A stretch of DNA of 13,373 bases from Prolixibacteraceae bacterium (GTDB taxonomy: Bacteria; Bacteroidota; Bacteroidia; Bacteroidales; Prolixibacteraceae), in the NCBI GenBank assembly GCA_027858145.1, contig JAQIDF010000265.1:1-13373 (forward strand), given 5' to 3'. The position numbers were made by a program, and so were the translations under genes. The notes under the pieces were generated by a model. That model worked only from the letters and a program-made list of their open reading frames with translations, did no database searches and was not told where the DNA came from. Position 1 is the first letter of the stretch; each line of letters starts with the position of its first letter. Of the stretch, positions 7,015 to 13,313 are shown in pieces.

Positions 7015-8208
7015 CTAATCAACCAAAATCAAACCTTCGCTTTTGCCGGTAATGCATTGCCCACCATTGGGGGTTACAATAAATGAATCTTCAACACCAA
7101 CCATTCCAACTCCTTCAATGCCTTTCTTGGGCTCGATGGCAAAAACCATATTTTCTTCGAGCGGTGCTTCAAATCCTTTTGCTATTACCGGGTACTCATC
7201 AACAGTCAGACCGATGCCATGACCTAAAAACTTCACTTTCCGGTTTCCATACCCCATAAAATTTTTCAAAAAATCCGGACTCAACTTTTCTGTCACGGTC
7301 TCGTATATTTCTTCGGGAATATTATCTGGTCTGAGCAATTCTGCCGTTTGTTTCTGTATATCAACACACTGATTATGTATGGCTATTATCTCATCAGGCA
7401 GTTTTTGTCCAAACATGTAGGTCATGGTCTTATCCGAATGATAACCGTTCACACCAATCCCCATATCAATAAACACAAGGTCGCCTTTCTTCAGTTTCCT
7501 GTTTCGGCTTCCAAGTCCGGGCATTGCAGCATTCAGCCCACGATGACCGCCCGGGCCGTCAAAATTCGTAGGGAACAATGAATTATCGCCAAAACTCAAC
7601 TGTGCCACGGCAATTTCAGTATCAAACATGGCAAACCGTGCTGTTCCCTGATGGCCTTCCTTCACCATCACCTCATAAAGCTCAGCCGCCAAATCGGCCT
7701 CGGTCATACCTTCACGTAATAATTCAGGCACCCTCACGTCTAAAACACGCTCGTGAATGCGTCCGGCCTGCTTCATGTATCCCAGCTCCCAATCACTTTT
7801 AACGACCCTTGTTTGGGCAATTTGAAAATCGAGTGATTTATACTGCGTAAAAGGAAAATGTTTCTGAAAACGCTGAAACATTCCCAGGGGCACAAATTCT
7901 GTTTCCAAATAGATATGATCAGGTAAATTTGAATAATCAACTGCTGCATCACGGTAACTATTCATCGGTTTAATAAGTGGAAAATCCGATTCCTGTACAG
8001 AACGCTCATAACTACGGCGGGCCCATAAAGTTGCACCTTTATCACGCTCTATTACAAGCATTCCCTCTGGCATTGAACCGGTAAAATACAAAAGGTTTAT
8101 TTTACTAAAAACGACAGCCATCTGCCAATCGGGACAATCATGGCTCATGATTTGGTAAAATTTATTTATCCTGTTTTCGAGCTCTATAGCTGGTGTTTTA
8201 TCTTTCAT
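7015..8208 (-). CDS. M24 family metallopeptidase (Xaa-Pro aminopeptidase/dipeptidase type)
   Basis: A 397-residue peptidase of the pita-bread fold, expected to remove an N-terminal residue before proline or split Xaa-Pro dipeptides. The N-terminal creatinase-like domain (about 1-140) is followed by the catalytic domain. All five metal ligands are visible: D248 (FIDMG), D259 (YHSDKT), H330 (FLGHGIG), E359 (AIEPK) and E373 (GVEDSF). The usual arginine before the last ligand (R-x-E-D) is replaced (VGVED), which may affect specificity. No signal peptide is seen, so it is cytoplasmic. It ends only four bases from the end of the convergent decarboxylase gene, with no clear terminator between them. 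It has its own promoter. Exact substrate unknown; a methionine aminopeptidase role is unlikely given the large N-terminal domain. Confidence 0.9.
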   Translation of the reverse strand: MKDKTPAIELENRINKFYQIMSHDCPDWQMAVVFSKINLLYFTGSMPEGMLVIERDKGATLWARRSYERSVQESDFPLIKPMNSYRDAAVDYSNLPDHIYLETEFVPLGMFQRFQKHFPFTQYKSLDFQIAQTRVVKSDWELGYMKQAGRIHERVLDVRVPELLREGMTEADLAAELYEVMVKEGHQGTARFAMFDTEIAVAQLSFGDNSLFPTNFDGPGGHRGLNAAMPGLGSRNRKLKKGDLVFIDMGIGVNGYHSDKTMTYMFGQKLPDEIIAIHNQCVDIQKQTAELLRPDNIPEEIYETVTEKLSPDFLKNFMGYGNRKVKFLGHGIGLTVDEYPVIAKGFEAPLEENMVFAIEPKKGIEGVGMVGVEDSFIVTPNGGQCITGKSEGLILVD

Positions 8209-8234
8209 CTTTATAATTTCTTATCATAAAATCA

Positions 8235-8242
8235 CAAAATTA
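8235..8242 (-). promoter_or_regulatory. -7 promoter box of the M24 peptidase gene (TAATTTTG)
   Basis: An exact TAnnTTTG on the minus strand, 26 bases before the peptidase start, giving an inferred leader of about 20 bases. A good -33 element is not evident. Confidence 0.5.
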
Positions 8243-8390
8243 AAAGATTTTAAACAATCTGACGAAAGAAGACATTCAAAATAATATTCAGCCGCATCAA
8301 TTGTAAAAGAGCATATCGATACAAAAGATTAAGATTTTAGGCAACATCTTTCATACTCAAGAGTTATTGAGATAGAGGTTCTTTAACAGG

Positions 8391-8413
8391 ATAAATATTT
8401 TAAAAATATTTAT
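8391..8413. repeat. Perfect AT-only inverted repeat before the lipoprotein gene
   Basis: ATAAATATTT-TAA-AAATATTTAT, two perfect 10-base arms with a 3-base centre, ending 29 bases before the ATG at 8443. A TAAGTTTA (8416-8423, one mismatch from TAnnTTTG) follows at once, so the palindrome covers the -33 to -10 region of the likely promoter. It could be an operator or simply AT-rich promoter DNA. Confidence 0.5.
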
Positions 8414-8442
8414 TGATAAGTTTAACAAGAAAATAGATTTTT

Positions 8443-9285
8443 ATGAGAAGAATAAGAAAACTGGTATTCCCTTTATTTTTATTGTCAATTATTGTAGGGT
8501 GTAACGAAGAAGAAGTAGTAATAGAAGACAACAATCAAACGAAGGGGAATTTATCAATCCAATTAACAGATGCACCTTTTCCCTCAGATTTGGTTTCAGA
8601 AGCTAATGTTACAATTAACAAAATTGAAGTCAGAAAGCGTAATGAAAATGACGGAAATCCATTCATTACCTTATCTGAAGAAGAAAGAACGTTCAACTTA
8701 TTGGAGCTAACAAACGGCATTACAGCTACGCTTGCTGAAATAGAGGTCGATACAGGTGATTATAATCTTATAAGATTGTATGTTGCCGATGCTAACATTG
8801 TAACAAATGATTCAACTTATAATCTTAAAGTACCCGGTGGTTCTGCATCCGGAATAAAAATTTTAATCAATCCATCGGTTGTGGTAACATCTGATACAAC
8901 ATCACAGGTACTACTTGATTTCGATGTTAGTCAATCATTTGTCGTCCAAGGAAATCCAAACACACCCGCAGGTATTAAAGGTTTTATCTTTAAGCCTACA
9001 ATCAAGGCTTCTAATTTAGCTGTAAGCGGCCAGTTAACTGGCATGGTAACCGATAGTTCGGATACTGTAATACAAGGTGCACAAGTTGCTGTTTATACAG
9101 CAGACACGCTACACACCAGTACGTTATCAAACGATGCCGGGAACTACACCTTTGCCGGACTTAATACCGGGAACTACGATGTTACAGTTGAATACAACGA
9201 TTATAAACCCGTAACCATCGAAGATATTGAGGTTATTGCTGGCAAAAGTGTTACTCAGGATGTACAGTTAACAGAAACAGAATAG
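8443..9285 (+). CDS. Surface lipoprotein: DUF4382 plus carboxypeptidase regulatory-like domain
   Basis: A 280-residue lipoprotein. The leader MRRIRK plus a hydrophobic stretch ends in the lipobox IVGC, with C20 as lipidated residue. The next residues, NEEE, resemble the acidic lipoprotein export signals that send Bacteroidota lipoproteins to the cell surface. Residues about 36-187 match the DUF4382 pattern: GNLSIQLTDAPF at the start, VTINKIEVR, FNLLELTNG, and LLDFDVSQSF then FIFKPTIKA near the end. Residues about 194-277 form a carboxypeptidase-regulatory-like beta-sandwich (SGQLTGMVTD, DAGNYTFAGLNTGNYDVTVEY), common in surface proteins that bind glycans or scaffold others. No enzyme motif is present, so the role is probably adhesive or ligand-binding (inference). 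The gene is alone, with a palindrome before it and a strong terminator after it. Confidence 0.85.
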   Translation: MRRIRKLVFPLFLLSIIVGCNEEEVVIEDNNQTKGNLSIQLTDAPFPSDLVSEANVTINKIEVRKRNENDGNPFITLSEEERTFNLLELTNGITATLAEIEVDTGDYNLIRLYVADANIVTNDSTYNLKVPGGSASGIKILINPSVVVTSDTTSQVLLDFDVSQSFVVQGNPNTPAGIKGFIFKPTIKASNLAVSGQLTGMVTDSSDTVIQGAQVAVYTADTLHTSTLSNDAGNYTFAGLNTGNYDVTVEYNDYKPVTIEDIEVIAGKSVTQDVQLTETE

Positions 9286-9323
9286 CTTACTCAAAAATTA
9301 TTCGATTAAAATCGAGCAGTCAC

Positions 9324-9364
9324 AAAAAAACGACAGTCAAAATAAATTGGCTGTCGTTTTTTTT
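9324..9364. terminator. Bidirectional rho-independent terminator
   Basis: AAAAAAACGACAG pairs with CTGTCGTTTTTTTT around a short loop; the stem extends by a G-T and a C-G pair. T-runs follow on both strands, so it ends both the lipoprotein transcript (+) and the reductase transcript (-) that converge here. Confidence 0.88.
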
Positions 9365-9391
9365 AATCATCTATTTTTACAAGTAATATCA

Positions 9392-11404
9392 TTAATGACT
9401 CATCATCATTTGCATAATCCCGCCACCATTGCGGACATTGGTATAACCCAATTGCATCAGCACCTGTTGGGCATAAGCCGAACGGGCACCGGAAGCACAA
9501 TACACAACAATTTCGCGCGAAGGATTTTTTCCAAGCTCTTCATAACGGTACATCAACTCGTCAAGCGAAATATTGATAGCACCCTGAACTGCTCCTCCCC
9601 TGAATTCTTCAGGTGTACGCACATCAACAATTATAGGTTCATTGGATTCTTTTTCAACCTTAGCCTCTGGTTTTTCTGACTCTTCTACTTTAGTATCTTT
9701 CTCTCCGTCAATCGATTTTTCTTCAACCGGAAGCAATTCAATTTGTAAGTGTTTAAAACCTACTGTACGCGCATGGCGCTGAAGAGAGATATGTCCTCCC
9801 GATATATTAAACACATCGTTAAATCCGGCTCCCAGCAGGGTACGCAAAGCCTGGTGGCCTTTCTTTCCGGTTTCATCGTAAACCAGAAACGTACGGTTTT
9901 TGGGAAGGGTACTGATTTCTTGCTGCAATATTTCCAATGGCAAATGTTTTGCACCCTTTACATGGGTCTTTTCGTAAGCAAAAATATCACGTACATCGAC
10001 AAACACCGGGTTATGCGCTTCAACAAAAACATCAAGTTCAGAAGTTGTAACCGACGGGCTGTACCCTGTCATACGGTTTTCGGCCGTAAATGCTGCCATG
10101 TTCAGTGCATCGTTGGCGGTGCCAATTGGTGGCGAATATGCAAAATCAATATCAGCCAGGTCGCTAACGGTAAGTTTTGAGGCCACAGATGTAGCAACAA
10201 CATCAAGACGTTTATCAGCACCTTTGTATCCGGCTGTTTGACCGCCCAGCACTTCACCTGTTTCACGGTTATACACCAATTGCACTGTTACATTCTCGGC
10301 ACCCGGGTAGTATGCTGTATGGTGTTCTTTATGAACCACAACCGCATCGGCATTGATACCCATCGAACGGGCCTGTTTGAGTGATAAACCTGTAATACCG
10401 GCTACGGCCTCAAAAACACGCACAACCGAAGTACCAAGTGCACCCTTGTAGGCATGGTTCCCGCCCAGTGCATTTTCGGCTGCAATTCGTCCCTGCCTGT
10501 TTGCCGGACCTGCAAGCGGAATGCGAACCTTTTTACCATTTACACGGTGTTCAATCTCCACCATATCGCCGGCTGCAAAAATATTTGGGTCTGATGTTTG
10601 CAACTGATCGTTCACCAGCAAACCTCCGGCCTCGCCTAATTCAAGCCCGGCCTCTTTAGCAAGCTGCAATGTTGGCCTTACCCCTATTGAAAGTAATACC
10701 ATGTCAGCATCTATTGATTCACCATTATCAAGCATAACTGTTTTGCTGCCAATTTCGGTAACACCAGTGCCTGTATACACGTTCACACCATATGAATGCA
10801 GCTCGTTTTCAATAAACCCTGCGATTTCAGCTTCCATCAGAGCCATTACATGGGGCATCATTTCAACCACACTCACGTTCAAACCACGTTTCACCAATGC
10901 TTCAACCATTTCGAGGCCAATAAAACCGCCACCTACAACAACCGCATTTTTAGGTTCTTTCTCGGTAAGATGATTTGCAATTTTATCCATATCATCAAGC
11001 GTCCACAGTGTAAACACATGATCGTGCTTTGCTCCCGGCAAATTAGGTTTAACCGGACGGCCACCCTGTGCCATAATAAGTCTGGTGTATTCGAATGTTT
11101 TTGTGTCGCCCGTTCGGGTATCAAGCGCTTTTACATGCTTTTTCTCACGGTTAATAGATGAAACAACAGTGTTTGTATAAACATCCACACCATATTGCTC
11201 GTTAAAACTCTCGGGACTCTGCAAAATCAACTTTGACCGACTTTTTATGTCACCACCAATGTAATACGGTAAGCCACAATTGGCAAACGAAATATCAGGT
11301 CCGCCTTCAAGCATTACAATTTCGGCCGTTGGAGAAACACGGCGTGCTTTGGCAGCGGCTGTAGCACCGGCTGCAACTCCTCCTATGATTACAATTTTTT
11401 CCAT
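9392..11404 (-). CDS. CoA-disulfide / persulfide reductase with two C-terminal rhodanese domains
   Basis: A 670-residue FAD- and NAD(P)H-dependent disulfide reductase of the CoA-disulfide reductase/Npsr family, which reduces CoA disulfide, CoA persulfide or polysulfide. FAD is bound by IIGGVAAGATAAAK (6-19). The single active cysteine is C43 in SFANCGLPYY, the position known from S. aureus CoADR. The nucleotide site is VVVGGGFIGLEM (155-166), with FAAGDM at 276-281. The usual active-site tyrosine region DIDFAYSPP is at 418-426. Two rhodanese modules follow. The first (about 455-545) has VYDETGKKG where the catalytic cysteine should be, so D510 makes it inactive. The second (588-670) has VYCASGARS with C636 intact. 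A charged, probably flexible linker (about 555-588) joins them. It is downstream of a thioredoxin gene on the same strand, with a 136-base gap carrying repeat elements. Cytoplasmic; no signal peptide. Confidence 0.92.
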   Translation of the reverse strand: MEKIVIIGGVAAGATAAAKARRVSPTAEIVMLEGGPDISFANCGLPYYIGGDIKSRSKLILQSPESFNEQYGVDVYTNTVVSSINREKKHVKALDTRTGDTKTFEYTRLIMAQGGRPVKPNLPGAKHDHVFTLWTLDDMDKIANHLTEKEPKNAVVVGGGFIGLEMVEALVKRGLNVSVVEMMPHVMALMEAEIAGFIENELHSYGVNVYTGTGVTEIGSKTVMLDNGESIDADMVLLSIGVRPTLQLAKEAGLELGEAGGLLVNDQLQTSDPNIFAAGDMVEIEHRVNGKKVRIPLAGPANRQGRIAAENALGGNHAYKGALGTSVVRVFEAVAGITGLSLKQARSMGINADAVVVHKEHHTAYYPGAENVTVQLVYNRETGEVLGGQTAGYKGADKRLDVVATSVASKLTVSDLADIDFAYSPPIGTANDALNMAAFTAENRMTGYSPSVTTSELDVFVEAHNPVFVDVRDIFAYEKTHVKGAKHLPLEILQQEISTLPKNRTFLVYDETGKKGHQALRTLLGAGFNDVFNISGGHISLQRHARTVGFKHLQIELLPVEEKSIDGEKDTKVEESEKPEAKVEKESNEPIIVDVRTPEEFRGGAVQGAINISLDELMYRYEELGKNPSREIVVYCASGARSAYAQQVLMQLGYTNVRNGGGIMQMMMSH

Positions 11405-11412
11405 ATTTAATA

Positions 11413-11430
11413 CCCCTAAAGGGGACTTTT
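11413..11430 (+). repeat. CCCCTAAAGGGG intergenic palindrome, copy A
   Basis: CCCCTAAAGGGG followed by ACTTTTTT, eight bases upstream of the reductase start. It is in inverted orientation to the larger copy B about 105 bases away. From memory, this type of palindrome is widespread between genes in Bacteroidota genomes. Its function is unknown; as RNA it would form a short hairpin in the reductase leader. Confidence 0.6.
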
Positions 11431-11532
11431 TTGTTTGCGTTATTTTTATATATTTTCGTCAGAAATTTTTAATTTAAAATAAATAGTGTCCGGTTAAAAT
11501 AAATAAAATGTATGTATAAAACTTCCGTTCTG

Positions 11533-11559
11533 CCCCCCCTTTAGGGGGTTGGGGGGTTC
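11533..11559 (-). repeat. CCCCTAAAGGGG-type repeat, copy B, overlapping the thioredoxin stop
   Basis: On the minus strand TGAACCCCCCAACCCCCTAA is followed by AGGGGGGG. It encodes the last residues (NPPTP) and the stop codon of the thioredoxin gene and forms a G/C-rich hairpin across the stop. No T-run follows, so termination would be partial at best and the transcript may continue to the reductase. Confidence 0.65.
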
Positions 11560-11972
11560 ATTTTTTCAATTTCTTTCATTAAAAAATCTTTGCCCTTAAC
11601 ACCAACATAGCGATTTACTTCTATCCCGTTTTTGAAAAGAATGAGTGTTGGGATGTTGCGTACTTTGTGTCGCTGTGCCATTGACTGATGTTGTTCGATA
11701 TTCACTTTTCCCACAAAAGCATCGCCTTTAAGTTCGGTTGCTACTTCGTTTAATGTTGGTGCCATTAAACGACAGGGTGCACACCATTCGGCCCAGAAAT
11801 CAACCAGTACCAAACGGTTTTTTGTTTGCTGCTTGAAATTTTTGTCGGTAAGTGTCAGTATATTTTCATGATCCTCAACCATGGGCGTTTTTTTAATCTT
11901 ACGCATGGCAAACCACCTTACCACAAACAATACGGCCAAAACCGATACCAATATTATTAATACAGTGTTCAT
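11541..11972 (-). CDS. Membrane-anchored thioredoxin
   Basis: A 143-residue protein: one N-terminal membrane helix (about 3-20, TVLIILVSVLAVLFVV), a basic stretch (RWFAMRKIKK), a short linker, then a complete thioredoxin domain (about 38-138). The active site is W63-C64-A65-P66-C67 and the cis-proline is P108 (NIPTLILF), so it should be a working dithiol oxidoreductase. All basic residues lie after the helix, so by the positive-inside rule the domain faces the cytoplasm, unlike the periplasmic TlpA/ResA-type anchored thioredoxins. The C-terminus (NPPTP) is written by a repeat element. It lies 31 bases after the monothiol thioredoxin-like gene and upstream of the reductase, in one probable operon. 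It may deliver electrons to, or remove sulfane sulfur from, partner proteins (inference). Confidence 0.9.
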   Translation of the reverse strand: MNTVLIILVSVLAVLFVVRWFAMRKIKKTPMVEDHENILTLTDKNFKQQTKNRLVLVDFWAEWCAPCRLMAPTLNEVATELKGDAFVGKVNIEQHQSMAQRHKVRNIPTLILFKNGIEVNRYVGVKGKDFLMKEIEKMNPPTP

Positions 11973-12003
11973 ATTTTTATGTTTTTAGTCATTAGTTTGT
12001 AAT

Positions 12004-12354
12004 TTAAAGAGTATTGATTATTGATTGATTTATAATATTTTCTATTTCGTTTTTAGTTTTGATTCCCCAACTGTGATATACCATTTCGCTATTTATGAAG
12101 TACAACAAAAAGGGAATATTTGCCCCATGAGAATCATTAAACATGTTTTCTACAAATTTCAATTCTGGATTATCGTATTCCATGTCGAAGAATTTCACTT
12201 GCGGATATTCTTTTTGCAATGCTTCAACAATACGGTACACAGGTATTGAGTACTCGCCCATCCTACCACAAATCATCATCACGTTGGCATTATTAAGCAA
12301 TGCTTCATGATATTGAGTAGCTGTTTCGATATGGTTTAAATTGGTGTACAACAT
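12004..12354 (-). CDS. Monothiol thioredoxin-like protein (CGRM site)
   Basis: A 116-residue single-domain protein without leader or membrane segment. A thioredoxin fold is suggested by VMMICGRMGEYSIP (25-38), VKFFDMEYDNPE (53-64), a cis-proline-type IPFLLYF (80-86) and a closing MVYHSWGI strand before the last helix. The active site is C29-G-R-M32: the nucleophilic cysteine is kept and the resolving one is methionine, and the conserved tryptophan before it is isoleucine. There is no other cysteine, so it cannot form an internal disulfide; a monothiol role in (per)thiol transfer or glutathione-like mixed disulfides is inferred. It is the first gene of the minus operon, directly divergent from the Crp/Fnr-type regulator. 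The fold assignment rests on motif order, as overall similarity to classical thioredoxin is low. Confidence 0.7.
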   Translation of the reverse strand: MLYTNLNHIETATQYHEALLNNANVMMICGRMGEYSIPVYRIVEALQKEYPQVKFFDMEYDNPELKFVENMFNDSHGANIPFLLYFINSEMVYHSWGIKTKNEIENIINQSIINTL

Positions 12355-12378
12355 GTGTTATTATTCCTGTTTAAAATT

Positions 12379-12415
12379 ATGTGACAAAAGTAAAACACAC
12401 TTGTATGGTGTGAAA
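12379..12415 (-). promoter_or_regulatory. Promoter of the thioredoxin-like/thioredoxin operon with overlapping palindromes
   Basis: On the minus strand TTTC (12415-12412), 19 bases, then TACTTTTG (12392-12385), an exact -7 box; the inferred transcription start is near 12380. Two symmetric elements lie on this core. ATGTGAC-AAAA-GTAAAAC (12379-12396) matches 9 of 10 fixed positions of TGTnACnnnnGTnACA, the pattern in front of hcp. CACAC-N7-GTGTG (12396-12412) fills the spacer between -33 and -7. A protein on either would block polymerase, so repression by the divergent regulator is plausible. Part of the match comes from the -7 box itself, which weakens it. Confidence 0.5.
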
Positions 12416-12480
12416 GGAAACAGGGTACGGGTAGCACAAGAGACCAATTGTTTTAGCTCAAGTTTTTTATTGATTTATGT

Positions 12481-12488
12481 TACCTTTG
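12481..12488 (+). promoter_or_regulatory. -7 promoter box of the Crp/Fnr-type regulator (TACCTTTG)
   Basis: An exact TAnnTTTG, 20 bases before the ATG at 12509, giving an inferred transcription start near 12493. This supports 12509 as the real start, rather than the open frame running back to 12341. Confidence 0.6.
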
Positions 12489-12508
12489 CAGCAATAGAAA
12501 GAATAATA

Positions 12509-13204
12509 ATGAAGACAATTATAGCGAGCGACAACGATTTTATTTGCGATATACAAGCTCCCTGCTTTCAAACCCTGTCGGAAGAAGAGGCCGAGCTTGT
12601 GCGAAACAGCAAAACACAAATCCTTTTCCGAAAGGGTGACAACCTCACAAAGCATGGTGCCTTTTCATCGTACGCACTTTTTATGATTAAGGGATTAGCC
12701 AAACAATATATCGAAGGAGAAGGGAACAAAAGTTACAATTTAAGGATCATTAAACCGGGGGAATTTATTGGCTTATCAACCATCTTCAACAACAAACGGT
12801 TCAACTATTCATCGGTAGCACTTACCGAATGCCAGGTTTTTTTGGTTGAAACAGAAGCCATAAATAAGGTTTCAAAGCAAAATGGTGAATTTGCCCTAAA
12901 AATCATGAACCGCTACGTGGAACAAAACGCCAATTTATATAAGAAGCTACAAACTGTTTTATACAAGCAAATGAACGGGCGCATTGCCGAAACCTTACTC
13001 TACCTTGACAGCCTGAAAAGTGAGAACAACGAAATTTTCCAGCTCCTAACGCGAAAAGACCTGGCCGATTTTGCCGCTACGTCGACCGAAAGTACGGTAA
13101 AGCTGTTAAAAGCATTTGAAAAAGACGGATTAATTAAACTTGATGAAAAAGATATTTATTTGAAAAACAATAAGGCATTAGAAGAACTCAGTTTTCGGGG
13201 TTAA
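12509..13204 (+). CDS. Crp/Fnr-family transcriptional regulator
   Basis: A 231-residue regulator with an N-terminal cyclic-nucleotide-binding-type beta-roll (about 25-120; LFRKGDNLTKHG, IIKPGEFIGLSTIF), a long dimer helix (about 125-160) and a C-terminal winged helix-turn-helix (about 175-225; LLTRKDLADFAATSTESTVKL). The recognition helix (STESTVKLLKAF) keeps the glutamate of Fnr but not its serine-arginine pair. Residues that bind cAMP in Crp are not evident. Cysteines are C13, C19 and C108; C13-x5-C19 just before the beta-roll recalls the spacing of two of the four Fnr cluster ligands, but the complete set is missing. The open frame extends back to 12341, but those 56 residues cross both divergent promoters and have no family match. 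It is divergent from a thiol/persulfide operon, so control of that operon in response to redox or sulfur species is the natural inference. Confidence 0.9.
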   Translation: MKTIIASDNDFICDIQAPCFQTLSEEEAELVRNSKTQILFRKGDNLTKHGAFSSYALFMIKGLAKQYIEGEGNKSYNLRIIKPGEFIGLSTIFNNKRFNYSSVALTECQVFLVETEAINKVSKQNGEFALKIMNRYVEQNANLYKKLQTVLYKQMNGRIAETLLYLDSLKSENNEIFQLLTRKDLADFAATSTESTVKLLKAFEKDGLIKLDEKDIYLKNNKALEELSFRG

Positions 13205-13211
13205 TACGGAT

Positions 13212-13229
13212 CACCCCATAATTGGGGTG
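13212..13229 (+). terminator. Hairpin downstream of the regulator gene
   Basis: A perfect 7-base inverted repeat, CACCCCA-TAAT-TGGGGTG, starting seven bases after the regulator stop. The stem is G/C-rich but no T-run follows, so it may stabilise the 3' end or act as an imperfect terminator. Confidence 0.45.
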
Positions 13230-13265
13230 GACACATAATTAAGCTGTATTCATCGAAAAAATTGC

Positions 13266-13313
13266 CACGAATGCTCGAATATTATTCCGATGGCAATCGG
13301 AATTTATTTCGTG
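13266..13313. repeat. Nested inverted-repeat element at the right edge
   Basis: Inner arms ATTCCGAT / ATCGGAAT (8 bases, loop GGCA, 13284-13303) are enclosed by CACGAA (13266-13271) and TTCGTG (13308-13313). TTGCC at 13262-13266 can alternatively pair with GGCAA at 13292-13296. It resembles the dispersed CACGAAT/ATTCGTG palindromes I remember from Bacteroidota intergenic DNA. The remaining bases to 13373 show no recognisable feature. Confidence 0.5.

Noticed and set aside
9749..10180. Plus-strand 143-residue ORF
   Set aside because: Lies entirely opposite the reductase gene, which has full domain support; the translation has no recognisable features.
12341..12508. Upstream extension of the Crp/Fnr-type regulator by 56 residues
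   Set aside because: It crosses the promoters of both divergent genes, has no family similarity, and an exact -7 box lies just before the ATG at 12509.
13205..13260. Possible insertion-sequence end (GGGGTGGACACATAATTAAGC)
   Set aside because: It has the feel of a transposon terminus, but no transposase, second end or target duplication is in the window.
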